From positions 1-59,626 of the forward strand of contig NZ_QAJK01000064.1 in assembly GCF_003852515.1 (NCBI RefSeq): a stretch of DNA of 59,626 bases, in the 5' to 3' direction. Below are positions 22,405-29,953 of the stretch, piece by piece. Within the stretch, counting starts at the first letter, position 1, and every line of letters begins with the position of its first letter. The stretch is from Variovorax sp. KBW07 (GTDB taxonomy: Bacteria > Pseudomonadota > Gammaproteobacteria > Burkholderiales > Burkholderiaceae_C). The notes below the pieces were generated by a model that saw only the letters and a list, made by a program, of their open reading frames with translations, made no database searches and was not told the DNA's origin. A program made the translations under genes and the position numbers.

Positions 22405-23975
22405 CAGTCGTTCGTATCGTTACCGGTATTCGGCGTTTGCTGTGCGCCGCCCTTGTTCACGGTCTTCAACCTCGCCGTGGGGCACTTGTAGTAGTTTTCC
22501 AGCTGTGCACGAATGCATTTTGCTGAGCAGCGCGACATGGGAAAGGCTTCCTGGTGCGACTTCACCGCGGCGTCGATGGCTTGCTTCATGCTCATCGTGC
22601 CGCCCTGGGTCTTGCCCGCATCGACCAGACCCTGAACCTGCTCGTCCATCTTGTCGTGCACGCGTTTGTGGCTGCCATGGTTCTGGCTGAAGCCTTCCAC
22701 GCAGACCGTGGGTGCCGTGCTGTATTCATAGCCCGGGCAGTTGGCCTCCTTCACCATCGCGTCATTGATCAGGTGGTGGCCCGTCTGCCCGGGACAGCAG
22801 CCCTTGCCGTCGGCCGTCTCCACTTTCCTGTCGCCGTCCTTCTTGCTCTTGGGCACCAGGTTGCATTTGCGCGCACGGGTGCAGTCGTTCAGCGTGGCCA
22901 GCAGGTCCTGGCCTTCGGAGCCGATCTTCTGCGCCTTGGCAAGCTGCTCTTGCGGGCTGAGCTTGTCGAAGCCGTTGAACTCGGCAGCCAGCGACTGGAG
23001 GCGGCCGGCCTCTTTCTCCAGCACGTTGAGTTTTTCGATCGATTCGATCGCAACGCGGCGGATCTCATTGACGTCGCCGATGGCCATGACGCCGTCCACC
23101 ACCGACCAGACACCCATGACCGCATTGCCCCACGCCGGCACCGAGGAGCCGAGCAGTTGCTTGCCGCCGGCCTTGGCGACCCATTTCCCGGCGGCCTTTG
23201 CGCCTGCACGGGTTGCCATGTCCTGCAGCTCGCCCCTGAGGTTCTTGAGCAGGTCCAGCTCCCCCGGCAGGTTCTTGTAGGCCTCCTGCATCTGCTTGGC
23301 GTAGTCCATGGCGTTCTGGACGCCTTTCGGGCCGCCCAGGTTGATCTCCAGCCCGTCGCAGTGGTCGTCGGTCCAGTGCGGGTTTTTCTTGTCACCCGAA
23401 TTCTTTCTTCCCGCCTTCAGCAGCGCGGAAAACCTGCTCTTCTTCTTGAGCTCCTTGCGCGTCTCGGAATGATCTTTCTCGGGCGCGCAGGCGCGTTCGA
23501 TCTTCTTTTCTTCCTTCGCGCAATCGTGGCTGCCCCAGCCGCGCGAAATGTAGGGAAACACCGGCGTGTTGCTCGGCATCGAGCCGTGGTTGTGGCTCAC
23601 CAGATCGGTGTGGCGCGGAACACCGTAGCCTTCGAAGATCACGTCGAAGGACCACTGCGTGAAGTAGGCCTTGCCGGTAATGACGTGCGTCGCCACGCCC
23701 TTCGGAAAAGCCTGCGTCGCCGGCTCGTTGCCGGTACTTGTCGCAAAGTAGGAGTGGTCTTCGATCGCCACTTCCTTGCCCACGATGAAGACCGTGGAGG
23801 TTCCGTTCTTGATGCTGCTCGCGTAGCAGGTGTTGGGGTACGGAATGACGACGGGCCCGGCGGGCGGCCCTGGGGGACTCCAGCACGGGTCGGGAAAAGC
23901 CTGGGGCGAAACACCGTCGCCGCCCACGGCCTTGCCGGCGATTTCCAGTCCGTTGGCGTAGACATGGGTCTTCAT
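22404..23975 (-). CDS. PAAR-like (DUF4150) protein with C-terminal Tox-GHH2 nuclease
   Basis: 523-aa T6SS effector. Residues about 5-130 are a PAAR-like DUF4150 spike-tip domain (VYANGLEIAGKAVGGDGVSP, PYPNTCYASS, VATHVITGKAYF). The middle (about 210-350) is helical, with a short hydrophobic stretch near AWGNAVMGVWSVVDGVMAI. The C-terminus (about 390-505) matches Tox-GHH2, an HNH/endonuclease-VII toxin: GHH at 399-401, then CPGYEYSTAPTVCVEG and a later HKRVHDKMD, with cysteine pairs (KGCC, RCSAKC). Predicted to be carried on the VgrG tip and to cut DNA in rival cells. Overlaps the ketosynthase-like gene by 4 bases (ATGA). Confidence 0.88.
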   Translation of the reverse strand: MKTHVYANGLEIAGKAVGGDGVSPQAFPDPCWSPPGPPAGPVVIPYPNTCYASSIKNGTSTVFIVGKEVAIEDHSYFATSTGNEPATQAFPKGVATHVITGKAYFTQWSFDVIFEGYGVPRHTDLVSHNHGSMPSNTPVFPYISRGWGSHDCAKEEKKIERACAPEKDHSETRKELKKKSRFSALLKAGRKNSGDKKNPHWTDDHCDGLEINLGGPKGVQNAMDYAKQMQEAYKNLPGELDLLKNLRGELQDMATRAGAKAAGKWVAKAGGKQLLGSSVPAWGNAVMGVWSVVDGVMAIGDVNEIRRVAIESIEKLNVLEKEAGRLQSLAAEFNGFDKLSPQEQLAKAQKIGSEGQDLLATLNDCTRARKCNLVPKSKKDGDRKVETADGKGCCPGQTGHHLINDAMVKEANCPGYEYSTAPTVCVEGFSQNHGSHKRVHDKMDEQVQGLVDAGKTQGGTMSMKQAIDAAVKSHQEAFPMSRCSAKCIRAQLENYYKCPTARLKTVNKGGAQQTPNTGNDTND

Positions 23976-25111
23976 GATCGATGGGTCCTGGTGAGCGGCG
24001 CGCCAATCACGGGCGAGCGGAACCGGACGACGAGCGCGGCACGCCGGCCGTCGTCTCCCGCGAAGTGCAGCAAAGCGCTGCGCCCCGGGCCGTCATCGCG
24101 GCCCATCGCGTCGGCCAGCCATGCCAGCGCGAGCACGGGGGCCGCAGCGCCCGTCTCTCCCACATGGCCGGCAATGATGCTGTGCGGAAATTCGGCCACG
24201 CGCCGTTCGAGCGATCGAGAAAGCGCCAGGTTGATTTCTTTCGCCGACCAACTCTCCCCCGTCATTCCGCTGGCATGAAAGGCCAGTGCGCTCACTTCAA
24301 CGCCGGCCTCTTGCGCGGCATCGCGGATGGCCCGGGTGAGTGCCTGCGCGCGCTGCGGCGCTTCACAGCCAACGCGCCACGGATCGTCGTGCGTGGCACA
24401 GCCGTCGACCCAGAGCGACTCGGCGCGCCCCTCGGGCCGGTGGCTGAGCAGCACGGCGGACGCGCCTTCGGCAGGAATGAAGCCGTCCGGGTTCGATGGC
24501 GTGGCGATGCGTTCCGCCTCGAGGTAGTGCTCGATGGCGCCCGCATGCAGAAAGGAATCCACGGCTGCCAGCACCACGTAGTCCGGGCCTCCGCGCTGGC
24601 CCAGGAAGCCCGAAATTTCTTGCAGCGCTTGCGCGATGCCACCCTTGCCATAGGGCAGCCGGCACGACGCCGCATGGAACCTGCTTGTGCCAGACAGGCA
24701 CCCTGCCTTCATCAGCCCATCGAGCACGCGCCCGAACCCTTCGTGCGTGATGCCGATGCGCTCCGGCTCGGCCGAGAGCACCACGACGGCAACGCGCTCG
24801 AAGGGCACCTGCGGCAGCAGCGCCAGGCTCTCGGTGACCACGCTGTGCAACATCGCGTGCCATCGCTCCTCGCCCCAGACCGGCACATCATGAAGCGCCC
24901 CGCCGACGACCGGGCCGCCTTCCAGGTCGATGAAGTCGGTTTCCCTGAAATGATTCACCCTGGCGTTGATGGCCGCGACGGCGGCTTGCGCCCGGTGGCC
25001 AACGGCGCAGCAGATACCCCGGCCCACCACCCGCAAGGGCTGGAAAGGCTGGAAGGGCTGCGACGGCATCGCGCGGGCCACGGCCCCGGCCCTATCGTTC
25101 CCAGGCGCCAT
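23972..25111 (-). CDS. Ketosynthase/thiolase-like protein of T6SS cluster
   Basis: 379-aa protein with a beta-ketoacyl-synthase-like fold. PDGFIPAEGASAVLLS corresponds to the KS DGFVxGEGA block, and IIAGHVGETGAAAPVLAL corresponds to the GHTxGAAG block carrying a catalytic His. A Cys in the usual nucleophile position is not evident (the region reads LPYGKGGIAQAL), so it is probably not a normal synthase. Similar proteins occur between DUF2169 and PAAR-like genes in T6SS clusters, where they may help load the effector. The start at 25111 overlaps the DUF2169 stop by 20 bases; an alternative ATG is 25069. Confidence 0.72.
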   Translation of the reverse strand: MAPGNDRAGAVARAMPSQPFQPFQPLRVVGRGICCAVGHRAQAAVAAINARVNHFRETDFIDLEGGPVVGGALHDVPVWGEERWHAMLHSVVTESLALLPQVPFERVAVVVLSAEPERIGITHEGFGRVLDGLMKAGCLSGTSRFHAASCRLPYGKGGIAQALQEISGFLGQRGGPDYVVLAAVDSFLHAGAIEHYLEAERIATPSNPDGFIPAEGASAVLLSHRPEGRAESLWVDGCATHDDPWRVGCEAPQRAQALTRAIRDAAQEAGVEVSALAFHASGMTGESWSAKEINLALSRSLERRVAEFPHSIIAGHVGETGAAAPVLALAWLADAMGRDDGPGRSALLHFAGDDGRRAALVVRFRSPVIGAPLTRTHRS

Positions 25112-26243
25112 GCCGGCCCCCCAGCATCACGGCATCGCTCTCTTCCGGGCCGCACCCGGCGCAGTCGCTGCCATCCAGGCCCATGGACCTTGCGGCCCAC
25201 CAGGCGGGGTCCACGGGGCCGACCGCAATGGCCTCGAACTCCTGCGCCCTGCGCCGGATGGGCAGGCTGGTGCGCCAGACGACCGAAAAGCGCTCCTGGT
25301 CGGGCTCGAAGTAGAGGGTGTCCACAACCGCTTCGCATGCCTGCACGCTGTAGTCCTTGCGCAAGACGCGCACCGGAACGCTGTCGAGCAGGGGCAGGCG
25401 AAAGCGCACGTCGGGCCGGCCGGCCATCATGTTCAGCAGGATGACTTCTTCACCGCCTCGCGGGTAGTCCATCTGCTGGTCTTGCGGCGCGCACTGATGA
25501 AACTGCTCGTCGAAGTCTTCGGGCAGCAGCGGGAACACGTCCCTGCGCCATGCGTCGTCGCAGGTGCCCGAATGGTTCTTGCGCGGCAGCCAGTGCCTGC
25601 CGATGGCGGAGAAGGCCACGGGCGCATGCATGTCGGCGGGCTTGGCGAAGGGCTCGTTCATTGCCTCCAGGCTCGGCGCCGGCACGCCGTCGATGATGTC
25701 GGACGCCACCGTGGCCGCGTAGCCGACACCCGACGGATTGGAAGGCAATGCCTCTTCCACGAACTGCCTTGCGTCACCCTTGCCTTCGATGCGGATGCGC
25801 TTGCCGCCGAACGCCAGCCCGTAGTGCAACGGCAGCCGCGTAAAAGTCGCGGGCGCGCCCATGGCCGTGCTGCCGAATGCCCTGGACCATGTGCGCGGCC
25901 CCACCACGTTGAGCCGCTTGCTCAGCGGCCCGACTCGCCAGCCCACCGCCAACTGGGTGACCGGCTCGCCGTCCGGGCTGTGCGCGCTCGCATTGAACAA
26001 CACGTCGCAACGCGGCTTGAAGCGCGCAAAGTCGCTGCCGTAGAGCATGGCGCTCATTCCCGGTTCCGCAACGTACACGTCGGTCTGTTGCAGCGCCTCG
26101 GGCGGCAACGGTGCCGGCCGTTGCCCCGGCAGCGGAATGCGCCAGGTGGCCTTGGCCACCACCACGAGGTGCTCGCGGCTGGCGGCGTCCAGCGCCACCA
26201 CGGCACCCGCGACGAGGTTCTTGTTGCCAACGGCCACTTCCAT
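25092..26243 (-). CDS. DUF2169-family T6SS adaptor
   Basis: 383-aa cytoplasmic protein. It carries DUF2169 features: VVVAKATWRIP near the N-terminus, DVYVAEPGMSAMLYGSDFARFKPRCDVLF, FGGKRI and NPSGVGY. DUF2169 proteins are adaptors or chaperones that help load effectors on VgrG/PAAR tips. The ATG at 26243 is chosen because it follows the DUF6484 stop by 22 bases with a GAGGG ribosome site. The open frame continues upstream across DUF6484 and was rejected. Confidence 0.88.
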   Translation of the reverse strand: MEVAVGNKNLVAGAVVALDAASREHLVVVAKATWRIPLPGQRPAPLPPEALQQTDVYVAEPGMSAMLYGSDFARFKPRCDVLFNASAHSPDGEPVTQLAVGWRVGPLSKRLNVVGPRTWSRAFGSTAMGAPATFTRLPLHYGLAFGGKRIRIEGKGDARQFVEEALPSNPSGVGYAATVASDIIDGVPAPSLEAMNEPFAKPADMHAPVAFSAIGRHWLPRKNHSGTCDDAWRRDVFPLLPEDFDEQFHQCAPQDQQMDYPRGGEEVILLNMMAGRPDVRFRLPLLDSVPVRVLRKDYSVQACEAVVDTLYFEPDQERFSVVWRTSLPIRRRAQEFEAIAVGPVDPAWWAARSMGLDGSDCAGCGPEESDAVMLGGRHGAWER

Positions 26244-26265
26244 CGCAGTACTTTTCCCTCGCTGC

Positions 26266-26811
26266 TCAGTTGACGTTGACCGAGCCGCCCAGGATGCGCT
26301 GGGTCGCGCTGGCATGGCTTGTGATGTAGTGGCCCCGCAACTGGATGCGCCCATCGGCCGAGAGAATGAGCGCCGACTCTCCGCAGCGCAGCTCGATCTC
26401 GTTCTTTGCTTCGATGACGACGCGCGTGTCGTCATGCGGCACGGCTGCGGCCGCCGGCCTTTGTTCCCGCGGCTCCCACACAAGGCCCAGGATGATGGCC
26501 TGGCGCATGTCGCTGCCGCTGAAGCCCAGTGCCACCGTGCTTCCGACGTCGGTCGGGGCCAGCGGCACCAGCGAGCACAGCACGTCCATCGTGCCCATGC
26601 CGGCCAGGCGCACGCGGGGCACGCCCCCTGCCGCCCCGTCCGCCCCATCCGCTCGGTCGGCGCCCAGGTCGACCAGCGTGCCGAGCACGATGCCCTGCGC
26701 GCCACGGCGCCCGGGGTTGTCCGCGGGTCTTGCAATCAGCGCTTCGAGCAGCGCGTCGCCCTCGAGCGACGGCGACACGGGCGGATTGGCGCTGCGGTCA
26801 TTGGCGTGCAC
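26266..26811 (-). CDS. DUF6484-family T6SS-associated protein
   Basis: 181-aa protein starting with GTG, with an AGGAGA ribosome site about 8 bases upstream and only 2 bases after the vgrG stop. The centre reads GIVLGTLVDLG...VRLAGM, and the C-terminus carries IEAKNEIELRCGESALILSADGRIQLRG. The latter resembles the VgrG/OB-type beta-repeat ends seen in DUF6484 proteins encoded between vgrG and DUF2169. Probably part of tip assembly; the exact role is unknown. Confidence 0.75.
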   Translation of the reverse strand: MHANDRSANPPVSPSLEGDALLEALIARPADNPGRRGAQGIVLGTLVDLGADRADGADGAAGGVPRVRLAGMGTMDVLCSLVPLAPTDVGSTVALGFSGSDMRQAIILGLVWEPREQRPAAAAVPHDDTRVVIEAKNEIELRCGESALILSADGRIQLRGHYITSHASATQRILGGSVNVN

Positions 26812-26813
26812 GT

Positions 26814-29099
26814 TCAGTTCTCCTGGATCTTGTTCGCCTTCGACGTGATGTGTCCATCGGCGTTGAAGTACTGCTCGCCGCTCGTGCCGACATTGAAGGT
26901 GTGGCCGTTGAAGGTGATGGTGCCGTCGGACTTCATCACCAGCGTGGACTTGCCGACGGTGATGCTGAATTCGTCGCCCGCGGTGATGTCGAAGGAGTTG
27001 CGCACATCGACGCGCTTGGAGCGCCCCACCTGCTCCGTCTGCATCAACCCCACGGTGGTGTTCATGGCCGCGCCCACCGAGACCTGGTAGCCCAGGCCGA
27101 TCGTCAACGCCTTCGCCAGCCCGATGGTCTCGGCCTTGGCCAGCGCCACCGTCTCGGCCTTGTTGCCGCCGATGGTCACGACGCGGTTGTCGCCGATGTC
27201 GATGGTTTCGTTCATGCCCACGGTTTCGGTGCGGTTCATGCCGATGCCGATGGTCTCGTTCAGGTCGACGGTCTCGGTGCGGTTCTTGTGCACCGTGATG
27301 CGCTCGTCCAGGTCCACCGTTTCCGTGCGGTTCTTGTGGACCGTGATGGTCTCGTTGCCATCGACCGTCTCGGTGCGGTTGTTGTGCACGGTGATGGTTT
27401 CGTCATGGTCGACCGTCTCGGTGCGGTCGTGCTTCACGTGCACGGTCTCGTCGTGGTCGATGGTCTTGGTGCGGTCATTGCCCACCCAGTGGGTTTCGTC
27501 CTTCTCGACTTCGATGTCCTGGTTGCGTTCGGCGTGCAGCCAGAGCTGCTCGGCACCCTTCTTGTCCTCGAAGCGCAGCGCGTTGGCATTGGCATCGCTC
27601 GCCCCCTCGGAGCTGCGGGTAAGCAGGCCGCTCTGCGTTGCATTGGCGGGCAGGTCCCAGGGCGGCATGTTGTCGGCGTTGTAGACGCGGCCCGTGACGA
27701 TCGGCCGGTCGGGGTCGCCATTCTCGAAATCGACGATCACCTCCTGCCCGATGCGGGGAATCTGGATGCCGCCGAAATTGGTGCCGGCCCACGGCGAAGA
27801 CACGCGCACCCAGCAGGAGCTGTTCTCGTCCTTCGTGCAGTAGCGGTTCCAGTGAAAGCTGAGCTTCACGCGGCCGTAGGCGTCGGTCCAGATTTCGCGT
27901 CCGGCCGGGCCGGTGACGATGGCGGTCTGCGGCCCCGTGGTGCGCGGGCGTTGCGCAGCGGGCGCCGGCGCGCGGAAGACCTTGCTCGACGGAATCACCT
28001 CGAAATCGACCCGGCACTCGAACGGCTGCTGGGCGCTCGCATCGCCGATGTCCTGCACCCAGAGATGCGCGCCGGTCACCAGGTACTGCCTGTTCGACTC
28101 GTTCTGCGGATGCCGCTCCAGCGTGAGCAGGCAGCCCGGCACCACGGCGCGCAAATTGCCGGAGCCGCTGGCGCGCTCGCCCTGGCTGCCGACTTCTTCC
28201 ATGCGCGTGCGCACGAGTTGTTCGCCTTCGGACTCGACGGTGTAGTCGCCCGGCCAGCCATAGCGCTCCATGCCGCTTTGCGAGGTCTTGCGCGGCATGG
28301 CGCTCACCTGTTGCAGGCGGGCCTTGGGCCGCGTGAAGTCGAAGTCGTCGGTGACCCAGCGGCCGCTCTGCAGCGTTTCGCAGGCGTTGAAGCGGTCGCA
28401 ATGCTCTTCGCGCACCGTGTCGTCGGCACCGTGAAAAGGAATTTTTTCGTAGCCTGCGTGGGCATAGGGTTGGTGCGCCACCATCTCGTCCACCACGACC
28501 AGCTTGTGGCTGGCTTGCGAGTGCTCGAAGTAGTAGTAGAGCCCCCACTCGTGCAGCAAGCGGGAAACGAAGTCGAAGTCGCTTTCGCCGTACTGCACCT
28601 GGAACTCGCGCGCCGGGTAGCTGCGCGCGACTTTCAGCTCATGCACGAAGTCGTACTCGCCCAGCACCTCGCTCACGATGTCGGTCACGCTCTTGTGCTG
28701 GAAGATGCGGTAGTCGCTGGTGCGCGTGGCCAGCGTGAGCCAGGGCTCGATGACCGCCTCGTACAGCGCCCGGCGGTTTTCCAGGCGCAGGAAGCGCACG
28801 CGCGTGACAAGGCCTGAAATGTGGCGCTGCTCCGGCCCCGCGCCGGGGCGCCCGTCGAGCAGGACATGAACGGTGAGCGTCTCGCCGACCAGTTGCTTGA
28901 TGGCGACGTTGGCGGCCTGCCGTTCGTTGTAGCCCGCCTGCTCGGGCGTGGTGAGCGTGACGGTGTAGCGGAACAGGCTGCTCAGGCTTTCATCGCCCTC
29001 GATCGCCACGGGCTCCAGGGCCGGCTGCCCGCCCATCATGGGCATGGCCGCCGAAGAAACGCTCAGCACGCGGACGGACCGCTCTGCGCCTGTTGGCAT
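26814..29099 (-). CDS. vgrG: Type VI secretion tip protein VgrG
   Basis: 761-aa spike protein. The N-terminal half is the gp27-like module (FRYTVTLTTPEQ, GLVTRVRFLRLENRRALYEAVIEPWL, YGESDFDFVSRLLHEWGLYYYF). Next comes the gp5-like OB fold (GREIWTDAYGRVKLSFHW, SSPWAGTNFGGIQIPRIGQEVIVDF). The C-terminal part is a beta-helix of 14-residue repeats ending near the DGTITFNGHTFNVG block. The ATG at 29099 is preferred over a longer frame to 29162. It heads the minus-strand operon 29099-18525. With no sheath, TssK or ClpV genes in the window, it is an auxiliary vgrG island served by a T6SS encoded elsewhere. Confidence 0.95.
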   Translation of the reverse strand: MPTGAERSVRVLSVSSAAMPMMGGQPALEPVAIEGDESLSSLFRYTVTLTTPEQAGYNERQAANVAIKQLVGETLTVHVLLDGRPGAGPEQRHISGLVTRVRFLRLENRRALYEAVIEPWLTLATRTSDYRIFQHKSVTDIVSEVLGEYDFVHELKVARSYPAREFQVQYGESDFDFVSRLLHEWGLYYYFEHSQASHKLVVVDEMVAHQPYAHAGYEKIPFHGADDTVREEHCDRFNACETLQSGRWVTDDFDFTRPKARLQQVSAMPRKTSQSGMERYGWPGDYTVESEGEQLVRTRMEEVGSQGERASGSGNLRAVVPGCLLTLERHPQNESNRQYLVTGAHLWVQDIGDASAQQPFECRVDFEVIPSSKVFRAPAPAAQRPRTTGPQTAIVTGPAGREIWTDAYGRVKLSFHWNRYCTKDENSSCWVRVSSPWAGTNFGGIQIPRIGQEVIVDFENGDPDRPIVTGRVYNADNMPPWDLPANATQSGLLTRSSEGASDANANALRFEDKKGAEQLWLHAERNQDIEVEKDETHWVGNDRTKTIDHDETVHVKHDRTETVDHDETITVHNNRTETVDGNETITVHKNRTETVDLDERITVHKNRTETVDLNETIGIGMNRTETVGMNETIDIGDNRVVTIGGNKAETVALAKAETIGLAKALTIGLGYQVSVGAAMNTTVGLMQTEQVGRSKRVDVRNSFDITAGDEFSITVGKSTLVMKSDGTITFNGHTFNVGTSGEQYFNADGHITSKANKIQEN
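27170..27480 (-). repeat. 42-base tandem repeats in vgrG
   Basis: About seven units of roughly 42 bases encode 14-residue repeats of the pattern NRTETVDxNETITVHK. They build the triangular beta-helix needle of VgrG. The central units are nearly identical at the DNA level and could expand or contract by slippage. Confidence 0.85.
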
Positions 29100-29953
29100 G
29101 ACTCTCTCCCTAACTTTCGATTCGATTCCCGCCCTCAGCCCTCGACAAAGGGCTCGACCCACGAGCGGCTCTCCGGCTGCCTCCTCAATCGCCAGTCGAA
29201 CGGGGCCGCTTTTTTATCTGGATTTGCAAACCCGCCCGTGCCCCATCCTCAAGGTCAAGCGTGACAACCCGATTGCATTTGAACAATCTTTTTTACCGAG
29301 TTCCGCCAGTGCAGGCTGTAATTTTGTTGCCAGTTATTTCTCTGGCCGGACAAACAAACCATAAGTTTTAAATCGCGAGTGCAGGTAATTATTCGGACTG
29401 ACGGGGCTGCAGGATTGCAATTGGGTGAGCCGCAGCTTTGCCATCGCAGTGCAAGCGCGGCACCTTGCCGACGAAGCCCGCGCAGGGCGGCAACTCGGTC
29501 GGCGCGTGAATCTCGATGCCCTGTCGGGGCTTCTTCTTTTTCCGAGTTTTCGAACGACCCGATGAAACCGCAATCGCATGACACCTTGCTTCCGGCTTTC
29601 CAGACACAGGCGAAATAGAGCTGCAGGTTCTTTGAACTTCAGCGCTGCGAACTGAGGCCAAACTAATTACTTGAAATCCAGATTTCAAAGAAGGTCGCGG
29701 TGTTTCCCGCCGCAGACGCCGAGCGCTTTGGCGCGAACAGTATCCAGGGAATGACTGCGCCCTGAGCGCGTGAGGCGCGCGGCGTCTTCCGCCGCATTTG
29801 AGCTCCGACAACCGGGACGTTGATCGCGCGCCCTTCGGTGCCGACACGCCTTTGCAGCCGCCTCTGCAGTTGTTTCATTTATGTAAAAAATGAAGCGTTT
29901 ATGTGTTTAAATCACGTAAATCTTACATTTTTGATACACAAACGCGCGAACAG
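29100..29953. other. AT-richer intergenic region upstream of vgrG
   Basis: 850 bases between two divergent genes, with noticeably lower GC than the flanks, particularly 29255-29400 and 29860-29950. Frames of up to 152 codons exist on the minus strand (29389-29847), but their products are Arg/Ser/Pro-rich with no recognisable family or ribosome site. Promoters for vgrG and for the 29954 gene must lie here; I cannot place them confidently. A short inverted repeat GTAA-ATC-TTAC occurs near 29930. Confidence 0.5.

Noticed and set aside
27170-27480. Possible CRISPR-like repeat array
   Set aside because: The regular 42-base repeats are coding units of the VgrG beta-helix with no variable spacers. 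No CRISPR array was seen anywhere in the window.
26529-28817. 762-codon open frame antisense to vgrG
   Set aside because: Val/Asp-rich repeats mirror the vgrG tandem repeats; no independent evidence of coding.
29389-29847. 152-codon minus-strand frame in the gap upstream of vgrG
   Set aside because: Arg/Ser/Pro-rich, no ribosome site, no recognisable similarity; likely chance.
29903-29953. Upstream GTG start for the secreted zincin-like protein
   Set aside because: It would place 17 polar residues before a good signal peptide; the ATG at 29954 fits better.
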